From Leekyejoonella antrihumi (GTDB taxonomy: Bacteria; Actinomycetota; Actinomycetes; Actinomycetales; Dermatophilaceae), in the NCBI RefSeq assembly GCF_007845645.1, contig NZ_VCQV01000018.1, positions 1 through 64,000 on the forward strand: a DNA stretch of 64,000 nt. The letters run 5' to 3'. Made by a program: the position numbers and the translations under genes. The notes under the pieces are model-generated. The model made no database searches. It was not told the origin of the DNA and saw only the letters and a list, made by a program, of their open reading frames with translations. This document shows, one piece after another, positions 1-8,886 of the stretch. Positions within the stretch are counted from its first letter, which is position 1. Each line of letters opens with the position of its first letter.

Positions 1-116
1 ACCGCGGCGACCCCGTCATCCAACTCGCCCCACCACTGATCATCGGACAACCCGAGTTCGACGAGATCGAACAAAAACTACGCAGCGTCCTCACGCAGGC
101 CTGGTCCCGGCTCTAG
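1..116 (+). CDS. C-terminus of a class III aminotransferase (partial)
   Basis: Reading from base 3, 37 codons run to a TAG at 114-116. The peptide contains RGDPVIQLAPPLIIGQ followed by an acidic helix (EFDEIEQKLR) and ends SRL. That block is typical of the extreme C-terminus of PLP-dependent class III (omega-amino acid / aspartate aminotransferase family) enzymes, where the active-site Lys lies far upstream, outside this window. The substrate cannot be told from this tail. The gene is cut by the window edge, so length and start are unknown. Confidence 0.7.
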   Translation, partial: RGDPVIQLAPPLIIGQPEFDEIEQKLRSVLTQAWSRL

Positions 117-200
117 CACCAGCGCTGTCCAGGATCGGGTAGCCGCCGGCGGGAAGCCCACCCTTGGGCTCCTTCAGGGGACGCCCACTAGGGTCTGGCT

Positions 201-1442
201 ATGACAGATCGTGACCTCGACATCGTGCTGTTCGGCGCCACCGGTTTCGTGGGCGCCCTCACCGCCAAGCACCTGGCCGGCCATGCGCCCACAGGGCTGC
301 GCATCGCGCTCGCCGGACGCAACCGAGCCCGCCTGGAGCAGGTGCGCTCCGGTCTCGGTGAGAGTGCTCGCAACTGGCCCCTGCTCGTTGCCGATGCGAC
401 CGATGCGGAGTCTCTGCGAGCGCTCGCCGAGCGTGCGCAGGTCGTGGTGACCACCGTGGGTCCGTATGCCGCGCACGGCCTTCCCCTCGTCGAGGCCTGC
501 GCCCGCGCGGGCGCCGACTATGTCGACCTGACCGGTGAAGTCCTCTTCGTGCGCAAGTCGATCGACCTCTTCGACGCGATCGCCCGCGACACCGGCGCCC
601 GGATCGTCCACAGCTGCGGATTCGACTCCATCCCGTCCGATCTTGCGGTCTTCAATGCCGCTGGACAGGCCGCGCTCGATGGTGCCGGTGAGCTCGCGGA
701 GACGGTGCTGCTGGCCACGCTCAAGGGCGGGTTCAGCGGTGGCACCATCGCATCCGCGATGCTGCAGGCCGACGAGGTGCGGTCCGACCGCACCGCGCGC
801 CGCGCGGCCGCCGACACGTTCGCGCTGTCGCCGGACCGGGCCGATGAGCCAACCGGTGAGCACCGCGACACGCTCACCGTGGCCTACGACCAGTATCGGC
901 ACACCTGGGTCGCACCGTTTGTCATGGCGTCGTTCAACACCCGCGTCGTGCGCCGAAGCAACGCGCTGCTGAATCACCGCTACGGCCAGTCGTTCCGCTA
1001 CCGCGAAGTCATGCGCACCGGTGACGGACTGAAGGGGCGTGCCACCGCTCAGGCGGTGCGTGCGGCCCTCGTTGGTGGGTTCACCGCCATCGCCGCGCCC
1101 TTCGCGCGACCCGTGGTCAACAAGGTTCTCCCGAAGGCGGGTGAGGGACCCAGCCCCGAGAAACTGGACGCTGGATTCTTCACGATGGATGTGCGCGCCG
1201 AGACGACCACTGGCGCGGTGTACCGATCCGTTGTCTCAGCGCAAGGCGACCCTGGATACAAGGCAACCGCAGTCATGCTCGGCGAAAGCGCCCTGACTCT
1301 CGCGGTTGACCGTGCGGCTCTGCCGAAGCTACCCCAGGGCGCAGCGGGAGGTGTCCTCACCCCGGCAGTCGCGCTCGGTGACGCCCTCTCCAGTCGCCTG
1401 CGCAGTAACGGGTTCACCATCACGGTGGCCAGCGAGAGCTGA
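201..1442 (+). CDS. Saccharopine dehydrogenase-like / trans-acting enoyl reductase family protein
   Basis: A 413-residue protein with an N-terminal NAD(P)-binding Rossmann motif, LFGATGFVG, at about residues 10-18, followed by AGRNRARLE, typical of the saccharopine dehydrogenase NADP-binding domain. The length and the C-terminal alpha/beta region fit the actinobacterial 'trans-acting enoyl reductase' group (Rv2449c-like), whose best-known members reduce polyketide-derived lipids. Most family members have no assigned substrate and there is no polyketide synthase nearby, so a lipid role is only a possibility. It starts with ATG at 201. No convincing Shine-Dalgarno is visible, and the gene is separated from the upstream aminotransferase end by 84 bases. 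It appears intact. Confidence 0.8.
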   Translation: MTDRDLDIVLFGATGFVGALTAKHLAGHAPTGLRIALAGRNRARLEQVRSGLGESARNWPLLVADATDAESLRALAERAQVVVTTVGPYAAHGLPLVEACARAGADYVDLTGEVLFVRKSIDLFDAIARDTGARIVHSCGFDSIPSDLAVFNAAGQAALDGAGELAETVLLATLKGGFSGGTIASAMLQADEVRSDRTARRAAADTFALSPDRADEPTGEHRDTLTVAYDQYRHTWVAPFVMASFNTRVVRRSNALLNHRYGQSFRYREVMRTGDGLKGRATAQAVRAALVGGFTAIAAPFARPVVNKVLPKAGEGPSPEKLDAGFFTMDVRAETTTGAVYRSVVSAQGDPGYKATAVMLGESALTLAVDRAALPKLPQGAAGGVLTPAVALGDALSSRLRSNGFTITVASES

Positions 1443-1449
1443 CACGGTG

Positions 1450-2131
1450 GGCACGGCTGCGCCGCTTGGCCGCCTCCGACTCGTCGCGCAAGCGCCTGGT
1501 CGGCGAGCGATGCCCGACGGCCGCGCATACCTCATCATCCGGCTCGCGGTGGGCGCAGTGACCTGCCTCGGCCCGATGATCGGCGAGCAGCAGGCGTTCG
1601 TCCTCTGCGACGACTGGGTGACGGGATGACGGGCCCGTGGAGCTGGAGCCTGACGCCGCCATCGCCAACTGGGCGATCAGCTACTTCCGGTCCCACGGGC
1701 CCGCCACCCTCAGGGACTTGCTGTGGTGGACCGGCCTGCGCCACAAGGATGTCCAGCCCCTATGGGATGACATCACCGGATCGCTGGAGAGGCTTGTCGT
1801 CGACGGCGTGGACTACTACCTTGACCCGGCCACGCTGCCGCAGTGTGAGGCACTGAGCAGGGCCACCACGGATCCCCTGCTCACCGTGGCTTTCGACGAG
1901 ATCTTGCTTGGCTTTCAGGCCCGGTCGGCAGTGCTGCATCCCGATCATTTCGAGGCAGTGGTGCCTGGCCGAAACGGCATGTTCCGCCCGGTGGTCATCG
2001 ATGGCGGCCGCGCCATTGGCACCTGGTCACGCGATCGGCATACCGGAATGACGGTCGATCCGTTCCACGGCGTGGTCAGTGGCAAGGTCGCTCGCGCCCT
2101 GCCTCGACTGGCTCGTAACCCGCCCGGGTGA
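1450..2131 (+). pseudogene. Winged-helix DNA-binding (AlkZ-like) protein, truncated and frameshifted
   Basis: Two pieces of one protein lie in different frames. Frame 1 (about 1520-1629) reads AYLIIRLAVGAVTCLGP...QAFVLCDDWVTG and then stops. Frame 2, from GTG 1637 to 2131, continues VELEPDAAIANWAISYF and SHGPATLRDLLWWTGL. In intact winged-helix DNA-binding domain proteins (HTH_42/DUF1006, related to the DNA glycosylase AlkZ) these segments are contiguous: a 'cfGp..G.qpaFvl.ddWv' block followed by 'RyfrsHGPAT..DfaWWsGL'. A frameshift therefore lies near 1622-1637. The N-terminal half of the usual ~360 residues is missing, because the saccharopine dehydrogenase gene ends at 1442. This is best read as a decaying remnant; a single sequencing error would explain the frameshift but not the missing N-terminus. 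Confidence 0.72.
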
Positions 2132-2219
2132 GCCCCGGGCACCCGCGCCACCTGCTCGCCGGCGCTCGCGCGGGCGACATCGGCGCTACGTCCCCACTGC
2201 CCGGTCCAGACGTTCTAGT

Positions 2220-3344
2220 GTGAGCAAGGTGAACGCTGCGAGCAGGAGCGCACCGAGCGTCGAGGCGGCCGGCCGGCCGCAGTCGGCCGCATACAGGCTG
2301 ATCCGCGACCTCAGCATTGCCGAGTTTGCCTTTGTCATGGCGACGGGCATCATTTCGGCAGGGCTGTGGACGATCCATGCCGACCTGATCTCCCGGATCC
2401 TGCTGGTCATCAGCGTGGCCGCCTACGTCTTTTTGGGTGCGGTCCACCTGATGCGGATCATCTGGTGGCTGCCACGCATTCTCTCGGAGATCGTCGGGCC
2501 CAACGGGTTCAGCTTCATCACATTCACCGCGGCCTCCAATGTGCTCTCCGCTCGCTTCAGTCTCGCCGATCACACCACCACCGCGTCGATCCTGCTGGTC
2601 ATCGGCGTTACGTCGTGGATCGTCCTCGGCTATGGCGTCCCGCTCGGCATGATCGCCCATGCGAAGCGGCATACGACGCTGGACCCTGTCAACGGCACCT
2701 GGTTCATTTGGATCGTCGGCACCCAGTCCGTCGCCGTCGCCGCAGCCAGCCTCGCCGATGCATTCCACAACTACCCTCTCGAGGCCTTCGCCGGCATCTG
2801 CTGGGCCATCGGGCTGATCCAGTATCTGTTGCTTGCCGCGGTCGAGTTTGCCCGGCTCTTGTTGCGCCGCATCCGTCCGAGCGAGTCCATCGCGCCTTAT
2901 TGGGTATTCATGGGCGCTGCTGCGATCACCATCTTCGCCGGTGCTCACCTTCTCCAGCTGAGGCAGGTCGAGCACCTCATCCTTCCGGATGTCGTGGAGA
3001 GCCTCTCGATGATCATGTGGTCATTCGCGACCTGGTTGATCCCACTGCTCCTGGCTCTCTGCATCTGGCGCACGTTTAAGCGGCATCGGCAGATCGAGTA
3101 CCGCACCGAGTGGTGGGCCATCGTCTTCCCCGTCGGCATGTATGGCGTTGCCAGCCGCGAGCTCGGTCTGGTCAACCACGAGCACTGGCTGATCGATCTG
3201 GGCTCCTGGGACGCGTGGCTCGCGCTCGGCGTCTGGACGGCGGTCGTGCTGATGCTCATTGTGCACGAGCAGCACATCCGCTGGGCGCGCCGCATCCGTC
3301 GTGGCGTGCCCGACCGACCCGCGAATGGACCGTCAGCTGCGTAG
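2220..3344 (+). CDS. TDT/SLAC1-type transporter (tellurite-resistance/dicarboxylate family)
   Basis: A membrane protein of about 374 residues with around ten hydrophobic segments, beginning after IRDLSIAEFAFVMATGIIS, the typical first helix of the TehA/TDT (SLAC1) family. Later segments include GTWFIWIVGTQSVAV and WAIVFPVGMYGVASREL, which match conserved helices of the actinobacterial branch. Family members are anion or C4-dicarboxylate channels or transporters; the substrate here is unknown. The frame is open from 2079, but those first residues are Arg/Pro-rich and overlap the upstream pseudogene. A GTG at 2220 (or 2229) is the likelier start. The last 12 bases overlap the convergent prpE gene. 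Confidence 0.72.
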   Translation: MSKVNAASRSAPSVEAAGRPQSAAYRLIRDLSIAEFAFVMATGIISAGLWTIHADLISRILLVISVAAYVFLGAVHLMRIIWWLPRILSEIVGPNGFSFITFTAASNVLSARFSLADHTTTASILLVIGVTSWIVLGYGVPLGMIAHAKRHTTLDPVNGTWFIWIVGTQSVAVAAASLADAFHNYPLEAFAGICWAIGLIQYLLLAAVEFARLLLRRIRPSESIAPYWVFMGAAAITIFAGAHLLQLRQVEHLILPDVVESLSMIMWSFATWLIPLLLALCIWRTFKRHRQIEYRTEWWAIVFPVGMYGVASRELGLVNHEHWLIDLGSWDAWLALGVWTAVVLMLIVHEQHIRWARRIRRGVPDRPANGPSAA

Positions 3345-5237
3345 CACCTCGGCGAGATCGTCGAGCACCGACGGATCCTCGATGGTGCTTGGTGTCGCCG
3401 GCGACTCACCATCCGCGACCTGCCGCATCGTGCGCCGCAGGATCTTGCCAGACCTCGTCTTGGGCAGGGCCACGACCACGTCCACCCGCTGCAACGACGC
3501 GATGGCGCCAACCTGCCGACGGACCAGATCCAGCAACTCCTCCCGCACGACCTGCTCATCAACCTGTGCGGCATCGCCGGTTGACTTGAGGACGACCAGA
3601 CCTCGCGGGACCTGACCCTTCACCGGGTCCGCGACCCCGATCACGGCACACTCGGCAACCGCGGGGTGCTCGGCGATGGCCGCCTCCAAGGCACCGGTCG
3701 ACAGCCGATGCCCGGCAACGTTGATGACATCGTCCGTGCGGCCCATCACGAAGACGTAGCCGTCGTCGTCGCGGTACCCACCATCACCCGAGAGGTAGTA
3801 GCCCTCGAACGCGGACAGGTACGACGCGCGGTATCGCTCGTCATCGCCCCAGAGGGTCGTCAAGGTGCCCGGCGGCAGCGGCAGCCGAACGCACACGGCG
3901 CCCTCCTGGCCGGCCTCGGCCGGCCGCCCTTGATCGTCCAGCACCTGCACGTCATACCCCGGAACAGGCATCGTCGCCGAGCCCGGCTTGATCGGCATCT
4001 GCTGCAGCCCCACGAGGTTCGCTGCTATGGGCCAGCCGGTCTCGGTCTGCCACCAGTTGTCGACGACGGGCACGCCGAGCCGGTCGGTGGCCCACTGCCA
4101 GGTGTCCGGGTCGAGGCGTTCGCCGGCAAGGAAGAGCGAGCGCAGCCGCGACAGGTCGCGTCCCGCCAGCAGCGTGCCGTCGGGGTCTTCCTTCTTGATG
4201 GCCCGAAATGCCGTTGGTGCCGTGAACATCGCTGCTGCGCCGTAGCTCTCAACCACTCGCCAGAATGCCGAGGCGTCCGGCGTGCCGACCGGTTTGCCCT
4301 CGTAGAGCACCGTTGTGCAGCCCGTCAGCAGCGGCGCGTAGACGATGTAGGAGTGCCCGACCACCCAGCCCACATCCGACGCAGTGAACCACACCTCTCC
4401 CGGCTGCAGACCGAATACGTTGGTCATCGACCAGCGCAGTGCAACCGCGTGACCGCCGTTGTCCCGCACGATCCCCTTCGGATGCCCAGTCGTGCCCGAG
4501 GTGTAGAGAATGTAGAGCGGGTCCGTGGCGGCGACGGGCACACAACCGGCCGGGGCCACCGTCCCCGGGCGCATCGCGCTCGCCCAGTCGATGTCCCGTT
4601 CGCCCATGTCCGCCTCGGCCTGCGGGCGCTGCACCACGACCACGTACTCGGGCCGATGCCGTGCCTGCCGGATCGCGTCGTCCACGAGTGGCTTGTAGGG
4701 AACGACCCGGCTGCGCTCGACACCGCACGACGCCGTGATCACCACCTTCGGCCGGGCATCATCGATACGCGCGGCGAGCTCGGCGGGAGCAAAGCCGCCG
4801 AAGACCACCGAGTGCACCGCGCCGATGCGCGCACACGCCAGCATGCTGATGACCGCCTCCGGGATCATCGGCAGGTAGATGACGACTCGGTCACCCTTCT
4901 CGACCCCGAGGTTCTGCAGGATGCCCGCTGCGCGCCCGACCAGGTCCAGCAGCTCGGCATACGTGAAGGTCGCCCGGGTGTCGGTCACCGGGCTGTCATA
5001 GATCAGCGCCGTCTGATCGGCACGGCCGCCTATGACGTGGCGATCGAGCGCATTAAAGCAAGTGTTGAGCCGCGCATCCGGGAACCAGCGGTAGAACGGC
5101 GGATTGGCATCGTCCAGGGCGCGTCTCGGAGGATTGATCCAGTCGATGTCGCGAGCCGCGTCGAGCCAGAAACCTTCCGGGTCGCTGAGGCTGCGGTCGT
5201 ATGCCGCCTGGTACCGGCCGGATGCACCATCACTCAT
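3333..5237 (-). CDS. prpE: Propionate--CoA ligase (acetyl-CoA synthetase family)
   Basis: A 634-residue AMP-forming acyl-CoA synthetase. Visible elements are the N-terminal ACS domain (FWLDAARDIDWINPP, then FYRWFPDARLNTCFNALDRH), the P-loop-like YTSGTTGHPKGIVRD, the WWQTETGWP adenylate motif, and the C-terminal PKTRSGKILRR, whose Lys is the usual regulatory acetylation site. The pattern ('PFYRWF', 'GIVRDNGGHAVAL') is that of PrpE rather than Acs, so it probably makes propionyl-CoA from propionate, ATP and CoA in the cytosol. The window also encodes a true Acs. ATG 5237 is chosen because it places MSDG directly before the conserved domain; upstream codons look non-coding. It converges with the carrier gene at 2220-3344. 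Confidence 0.85.
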   Translation of the reverse strand: MSDGASGRYQAAYDRSLSDPEGFWLDAARDIDWINPPRRALDDANPPFYRWFPDARLNTCFNALDRHVIGGRADQTALIYDSPVTDTRATFTYAELLDLVGRAAGILQNLGVEKGDRVVIYLPMIPEAVISMLACARIGAVHSVVFGGFAPAELAARIDDARPKVVITASCGVERSRVVPYKPLVDDAIRQARHRPEYVVVVQRPQAEADMGERDIDWASAMRPGTVAPAGCVPVAATDPLYILYTSGTTGHPKGIVRDNGGHAVALRWSMTNVFGLQPGEVWFTASDVGWVVGHSYIVYAPLLTGCTTVLYEGKPVGTPDASAFWRVVESYGAAAMFTAPTAFRAIKKEDPDGTLLAGRDLSRLRSLFLAGERLDPDTWQWATDRLGVPVVDNWWQTETGWPIAANLVGLQQMPIKPGSATMPVPGYDVQVLDDQGRPAEAGQEGAVCVRLPLPPGTLTTLWGDDERYRASYLSAFEGYYLSGDGGYRDDDGYVFVMGRTDDVINVAGHRLSTGALEAAIAEHPAVAECAVIGVADPVKGQVPRGLVVLKSTGDAAQVDEQVVREELLDLVRRQVGAIASLQRVDVVVALPKTRSGKILRRTMRQVADGESPATPSTIEDPSVLDDLAEVLRS

Positions 5238-5259
5238 GTCGACATCCTGGCACGCCCCG

Positions 5260-5806
5260 TCAACGCTCGGAACCGGATCGATGCACTCGCCCGGACGTGA
5301 GATCGATCTCCAACAGATCTGGTAGCCGGAGCTTCGACCAGAACACGGATGGATCGCCGATATCGGCGACGCCACTGAGCCACACCGTGATCGCCATTCC
5401 GCGTGACGCAAGGACAGCCGGGCGCCCGGTTGTCACAGCATCTCTGACGGCCGCAGAAAGCGATCCCGGACTGCACGGTGGGGCTCCCAGCCATCGTGCT
5501 GCCGCCATCTACGTCGGTGCGACGCGACCGGAAGCCCCCATCCAACGGCTCATCCCGTGCGACCTCCACCAAACTTCTGTCCCGCCGGACCGCGCTGGCC
5601 CCATCAGGCGACACCATCTCCACAGCCTTGGGCTCTGTACTCGAGACCAGGAGCGCGTCGTCTGGCAATCGCAAGCACAACTCACGCGCCGCGGTCGGCC
5701 CGTCGTCCGAGAGACGCCATTCATAGGGAGGGCATTCCGCTCGCACCTCCGGGATCGAGCGCCGCACGATCAGCACAGTGCTCGCGCCATAAGCACGGTC
5801 CGTCAC
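5260..5806 (-). pseudogene. Histidine phosphatase family protein, frameshifted, both catalytic His lost
   Basis: The N-terminal part (from GTG 5806) reads TVLIVRRSIPEVRAE, ...WRLSDDGPTAARELCLRL and DEPLDGGFRSRRT. The C-terminal part, in another frame down to 5260, reads AVRDAVTTGRPAVLASRGMAITVWLSG and LRLPDLLEIDL. Together these reproduce a phosphoglycerate-mutase-like histidine phosphatase, with a frameshift near 5485-5510. Family members carry V-R-H in the first block and S-H-G in the second. Here both histidines are arginine (CGC in place of CAC), so the protein would be inactive even if the frame were intact. It lies 23 bases beyond the start of prpE, on the same strand. Confidence 0.75.
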
Positions 5807-5875
5807 ACACCGGTCGTAGGGTCTGGCCGTAGGCAGCGATGGGCGCACTGGCTCCTTGAGACTTGTGGCCGCGGG

Positions 5876-7315
5876 TTAGGCGGTGTCGGCGAGGGTGCCC
5901 GGTGGTTCTTTCGGCATCTGGCCCGGGGCGAGGTCCCACGTCACTCCCGTGACCGAGACTCGGGCCATGTATCCCTTGGCGTGCACGACGTGATGATGTC
6001 GGCTGCACAGGAGTGTTCCGTTGTCCTTGAGGGTCTGACCACCGGCCCACCACGGGATGACATGGTGCGCCTCGCACCACCCCGGCGGCCTGTCGCAGCC
6101 AGGGAAGGAACAGTGCTTGTCTCGAACGATGATCGCCGTCCGCACGGCCCCGGTGAACAACCGCTCCTGCCGGCCCACATCCAGTGGCTGCCCGTCACTG
6201 CCGAGCACCACCGGGATGAGGTCCGCGCTGCAAGCCAACCGGCGGGCGGTCGCCGCGTCCAGCACCTGCCCGGTGGCCGTCACCGCGAAACCCCCGTTCC
6301 CGAGCCGCCGCAACAGGGCGTCCAGGCCCATCGTGACAATCACCTTCGCCGTCGACCGCATCGCATCCGCATCGGTGCACCGGGCGGCCGCCCCGACGAT
6401 CTCCACCAGCGCGTCCGCACGCCGCTTACCCGGCGTCCGCGAGTCACGGACCTTCTCCCCCGTGGCCGGATCCTTGGTCGGCTGCGGCACGGACAGCGCC
6501 GTGATCGCCTCGATGACCTCCGCGGCATGTGCCGGCGAGAGCACCGCGACCAACTCGAAGAGACCGCTGGCCAGCTCCGTCCAGCTCAACGACTCCGCCC
6601 GCTGCGCCTTCTCCTCATCGGCCGGGGCCTGATCCTCACCGAACTCGGCGATGATCCGCTTGGTCAACCCCCGCAGATCCGCCCGCGTGAACCCCGGCTC
6701 GATCACCTGCAGGTAATAACCCAACACCTCATCCCGGGCCGCGTCCGGCAACGCCACCATCGCCTTGGGAACCTCCCGGACCACCGTCACCAGCATCGTG
6801 GCGCTCAGGTCGCCCGCAACGAATGCCGCACGCAACCGCGCATTCTCCGGCCGATTGACCGCCTCCGCAGCCGCCGTGATCCGGCTCGCCTCCCCCGGCT
6901 CCAAGAACCTCGCGCGGTCCAGCAACCACTGCCGCGCACCACCACTGTCAGACCCGGCCACCACCCCACGGCCGATCGCGTCAGCCAGCAGCAGCACCAA
7001 CGATCGTTCCGCCTCTTGGCGTGCTCTCAGCAACTCCCGCGCCGCACCGTCCAAATCCGTGTCGCACAGCTGCCCACACGCATCCCCCACCCCGCGCATC
7101 GCGACCGGCGCCTCTCGCACAACAGACAGCGCCGCCACACCCGCACCCGGCGAGACATCTGACCCGGCCCCCGCCGGCACACCCGCCAGACCTCCCGAAC
7201 CCTCCGGCACCGCGTACCCGGACAGATCCACCGGCACCGGCAGACCCCCAAACCCCGGACCATCCGACCCGGGCACATAACCCGAGATCCGCCGATCGTC
7301 CTGGTTGAAGTCCAT
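5876..7315 (-). CDS. DUF222 domain / HNH endonuclease signature protein (13E12 repeat family)
   Basis: A 479-residue protein. The middle (about residues 95-330) is the DUF222 domain (ARELLRARQEAERSLVLLLADAI, PENARLRAAFVAGDLSATM, then LVEIVGAAA). The C-terminus carries an HNH module with CSFPGCDRPPGWCEAHHVIPW...LCSRHHHVVH, including zinc-ligand Cys pairs and the His-His of the catalytic site. The Gly/Pro-rich N-terminus (residues 1-60) is low complexity. Such proteins occur in many divergent copies in actinobacterial genomes; their biological role is unsettled and they are not classical homing endonucleases in free-standing host loci. The gene looks intact between two broken genes. Three 21-bp direct repeats lie about 100 bases upstream. 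Confidence 0.88.
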   Translation of the reverse strand: MDFNQDDRRISGYVPGSDGPGFGGLPVPVDLSGYAVPEGSGGLAGVPAGAGSDVSPGAGVAALSVVREAPVAMRGVGDACGQLCDTDLDGAARELLRARQEAERSLVLLLADAIGRGVVAGSDSGGARQWLLDRARFLEPGEASRITAAAEAVNRPENARLRAAFVAGDLSATMLVTVVREVPKAMVALPDAARDEVLGYYLQVIEPGFTRADLRGLTKRIIAEFGEDQAPADEEKAQRAESLSWTELASGLFELVAVLSPAHAAEVIEAITALSVPQPTKDPATGEKVRDSRTPGKRRADALVEIVGAAARCTDADAMRSTAKVIVTMGLDALLRRLGNGGFAVTATGQVLDAATARRLACSADLIPVVLGSDGQPLDVGRQERLFTGAVRTAIIVRDKHCSFPGCDRPPGWCEAHHVIPWWAGGQTLKDNGTLLCSRHHHVVHAKGYMARVSVTGVTWDLAPGQMPKEPPGTLADTA

Positions 7316-7410
7316 GCTCTATCGTAACTTTGTTCGAACCCAAATTCAAGAGCCAACCATGAGAGTTTGCCGAATACCACGCTATGGCAGCACCTTCCGA
7401 AAACAAGTGG

Positions 7411-7473
7411 ACAACTCGCGGCTCGACGGTCACAACTCACGGGTCGATCGGAACAACTCGCGGGTCGGTGGGG
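7411..7473. repeat. Three 21-bp direct repeats upstream of the DUF222-HNH gene
   Basis: Units start at 7411, 7432 and 7453, each beginning ACAACTC(G/A)CGG(G/C)TCG and followed by a variable 6-base end. The spacing is exactly 21 bp, about two helical turns. They lie between the end of the broken ATPase (7489) and the start of the DUF222 gene (7315), so they could be protein-binding sites of that promoter or a small tandem duplication. No function can be assigned. Confidence 0.7.
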
Positions 7474-7488
7474 GTGAGCTCTCGACGG

Positions 7489-8668
7489 CTAGCGACGGCC
7501 CCAATCCCAGCCAGGGGTGGTCAGCAACCCCAGCCCCGGCACCCGCGTCTCACCGAGGTCTTTCACGAGCTCGATCTCGACGGCCTCGCCGGCCTCCCGT
7601 TCGTCGAGTCCGCGATCGGTCAGCAGGTCGATCAGGGCCCGCGAGTGCGACACGAAGACGGTCTGGGTGCGCTCCGAAACCTCTCGGATGAGCCTGGCTA
7701 GTGCCGGCAGCAGGTCCGGATGCAACGAGGTCTCCGGCTCGTTCAATACCATGAGCGCAGGCGGCCGCATCGTGAGCAGCGCCGCGATCCACAGCAGGTA
7801 GCGCAGGGTGCCGTCGGACAGCTCGGCCGACCGCAGCGGACGAAGCATCCCCGGCTGCCGCAGCTCCAGCTCGAAGAGGCCACCTGTGGACGTCACCTGC
7901 AGGGTCGCACCGTCGAAAGCGTCGGCGATGACGCGTTCGAGACGCCGGGGATCTTCCTCATGGATGGTCTGCAGGGCGGCCGCCAGGTCACTGCCGTCGT
8001 CGGCGAGCACCGGCGTCCTCGTGCCCACCTGCGGACGTCGTGCAGGCGCATCGAGGTCGGTGCGAAAGCCGTCATAGAAGCGCCAGGACCTGATCTGCTC
8101 GCGCACCGCGAAGATCTCTGGTGCGCGCACCGGATCGGCAAGCTCGGTCAGCATGCTCCGGTAGGTGGGCAACCGCTCGGTGAGGGTCTCCCACTGCCGT
8201 GCTGCCACAGCTGCCTGAACCGCCGCCTGTCGCCGTCGCACCAGAGTCGAGGCAGGACGCATCACTGCACCGGTGAAGACGACCTCCCGCTTGATCTCGG
8301 GGTCGCGCGCGAAGGCTGACGTGGTCGGCTGCGGCAGCCCAAGGTCTACGAGGTAGCCCAGGTCGTCGGAGGCAAAGCCCATCCGCAGACTGATCGGACC
8401 CCGCCGGGTGATGCCTTCGATCGCCTCACCGCCGGGCTCCGCTCAGCGACGCCGGTCCGGCCCACAGCGCGGACGTCAGGCCGCCCTCTCGCGCCAGGGC
8501 CCCGACCACCGCGCCCCGGCCGCAGTCGGCCAGCAGCCGCAACGCGCGATACAAGGACGTCTTGCCGCTGCCGTTGGCACCGGTCACCACAGTGAGCGGC
8601 CCCAGCGGCACAACCACGTCGCGCAGCGAGCGATACCCGGAGACTGCCAGCGTTGTCAGCACGTCCAC
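7489..8668 (-). pseudogene. AAA family ATPase (RecF/SMC-like, AAA_21), frameshifted
   Basis: The N-terminal piece (GTG near 8662-8668) reads LAVSGYRSLRDVVVPLGP, followed by the Walker A motif GANGSGKTSLYRAL, then LWAGPASLSGARR and a stop at 8426. The remainder continues in another frame from about 8425: TRRGPISLRMGFASDDLGY, signature SAELSDGTLRYLLWIAALL, Walker B-like LMVLNEPETSLHPDL and a terminal FVSHSRALIDLL. In intact homologues these are one ~400-residue protein of the 'AAA family ATPase' type that resembles old-nuclease (OLD) and RecF ATPases. A one-base indel near 8425-8440 breaks it. The protein is otherwise well preserved, so the lesion is recent or a sequencing error. The role is unknown. 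Confidence 0.75.
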
Positions 8669-8724
8669 ACCGTATGCGGCAGGCCCGACAGTCCCGGCGT
8701 TGCAGCGACTCGACAAGGGATCGG

Positions 8725-8805
8725 GGTCTCGATACGGCTCGCGCTTCGCGCTCGCCTACTCGACCACCGGAAAACCGCCGCGCGCTCGCCCACTCGACCA
8801 CCGGA
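8725..8805. repeat. Palindromic intergenic repeat, one full and one partial copy
   Basis: The full copy at 8725-8771 begins GGGTCTCGATACGGCTCG and ends TACTCGACCACCGG, with an internal GCTCGCG...CGCGCTCGC palindrome. A second, partial copy (8781-8805) repeats GCTCGCCCACTCGACCACCGG. Elements of this wording are dispersed between genes of many high-GC actinobacteria and resemble REP-type palindromes. It lies just upstream of the broken ATPase gene. Confidence 0.65.
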
Positions 8806-8830
8806 GGACGGATACCGAAAGCTCGGTGAT

Positions 8831-8871
8831 GTGCGGTGACCGACGTCCCCCGAAGGCGCCGGTCACCGCAC
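8831..8871. terminator. Hairpin downstream of the secreted-protein gene
   Basis: GTGCGGTGACCG at 8831-8842 is repeated as its exact reverse complement at 8860-8871, giving a 12-bp stem with a 17-base loop. It lies 16 bases past the stop of the minus-strand gene at 8887-9330. There is no clear T-tract, so it may be a terminator or an mRNA 3'-end stabiliser. Confidence 0.5.
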
Positions 8872-8886
8872 ACCACTACCTACTGG

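Noticed and set aside
5201-7162. 650-codon plus-strand open frame opposite DUF222
   Set aside because: It covers a clear DUF222-HNH gene and a histidine phosphatase remnant on the other strand and has shadow-type composition (Arg, His, Pro).
5876-7315. Homing endonuclease / mobile intron gene
   Set aside because: DUF222-HNH proteins are a multicopy host family; there is no intron, intein or split host gene around it.
7411-7473. CRISPR-like array
   Set aside because: Only three units with 6-base variable ends, no spacers of 30+ bases, and no cas genes.
8725-8805. tRNA gene or attachment site
   Set aside because: The palindrome has no cloverleaf or CCA end, and its wording matches dispersed actinobacterial intergenic repeats.
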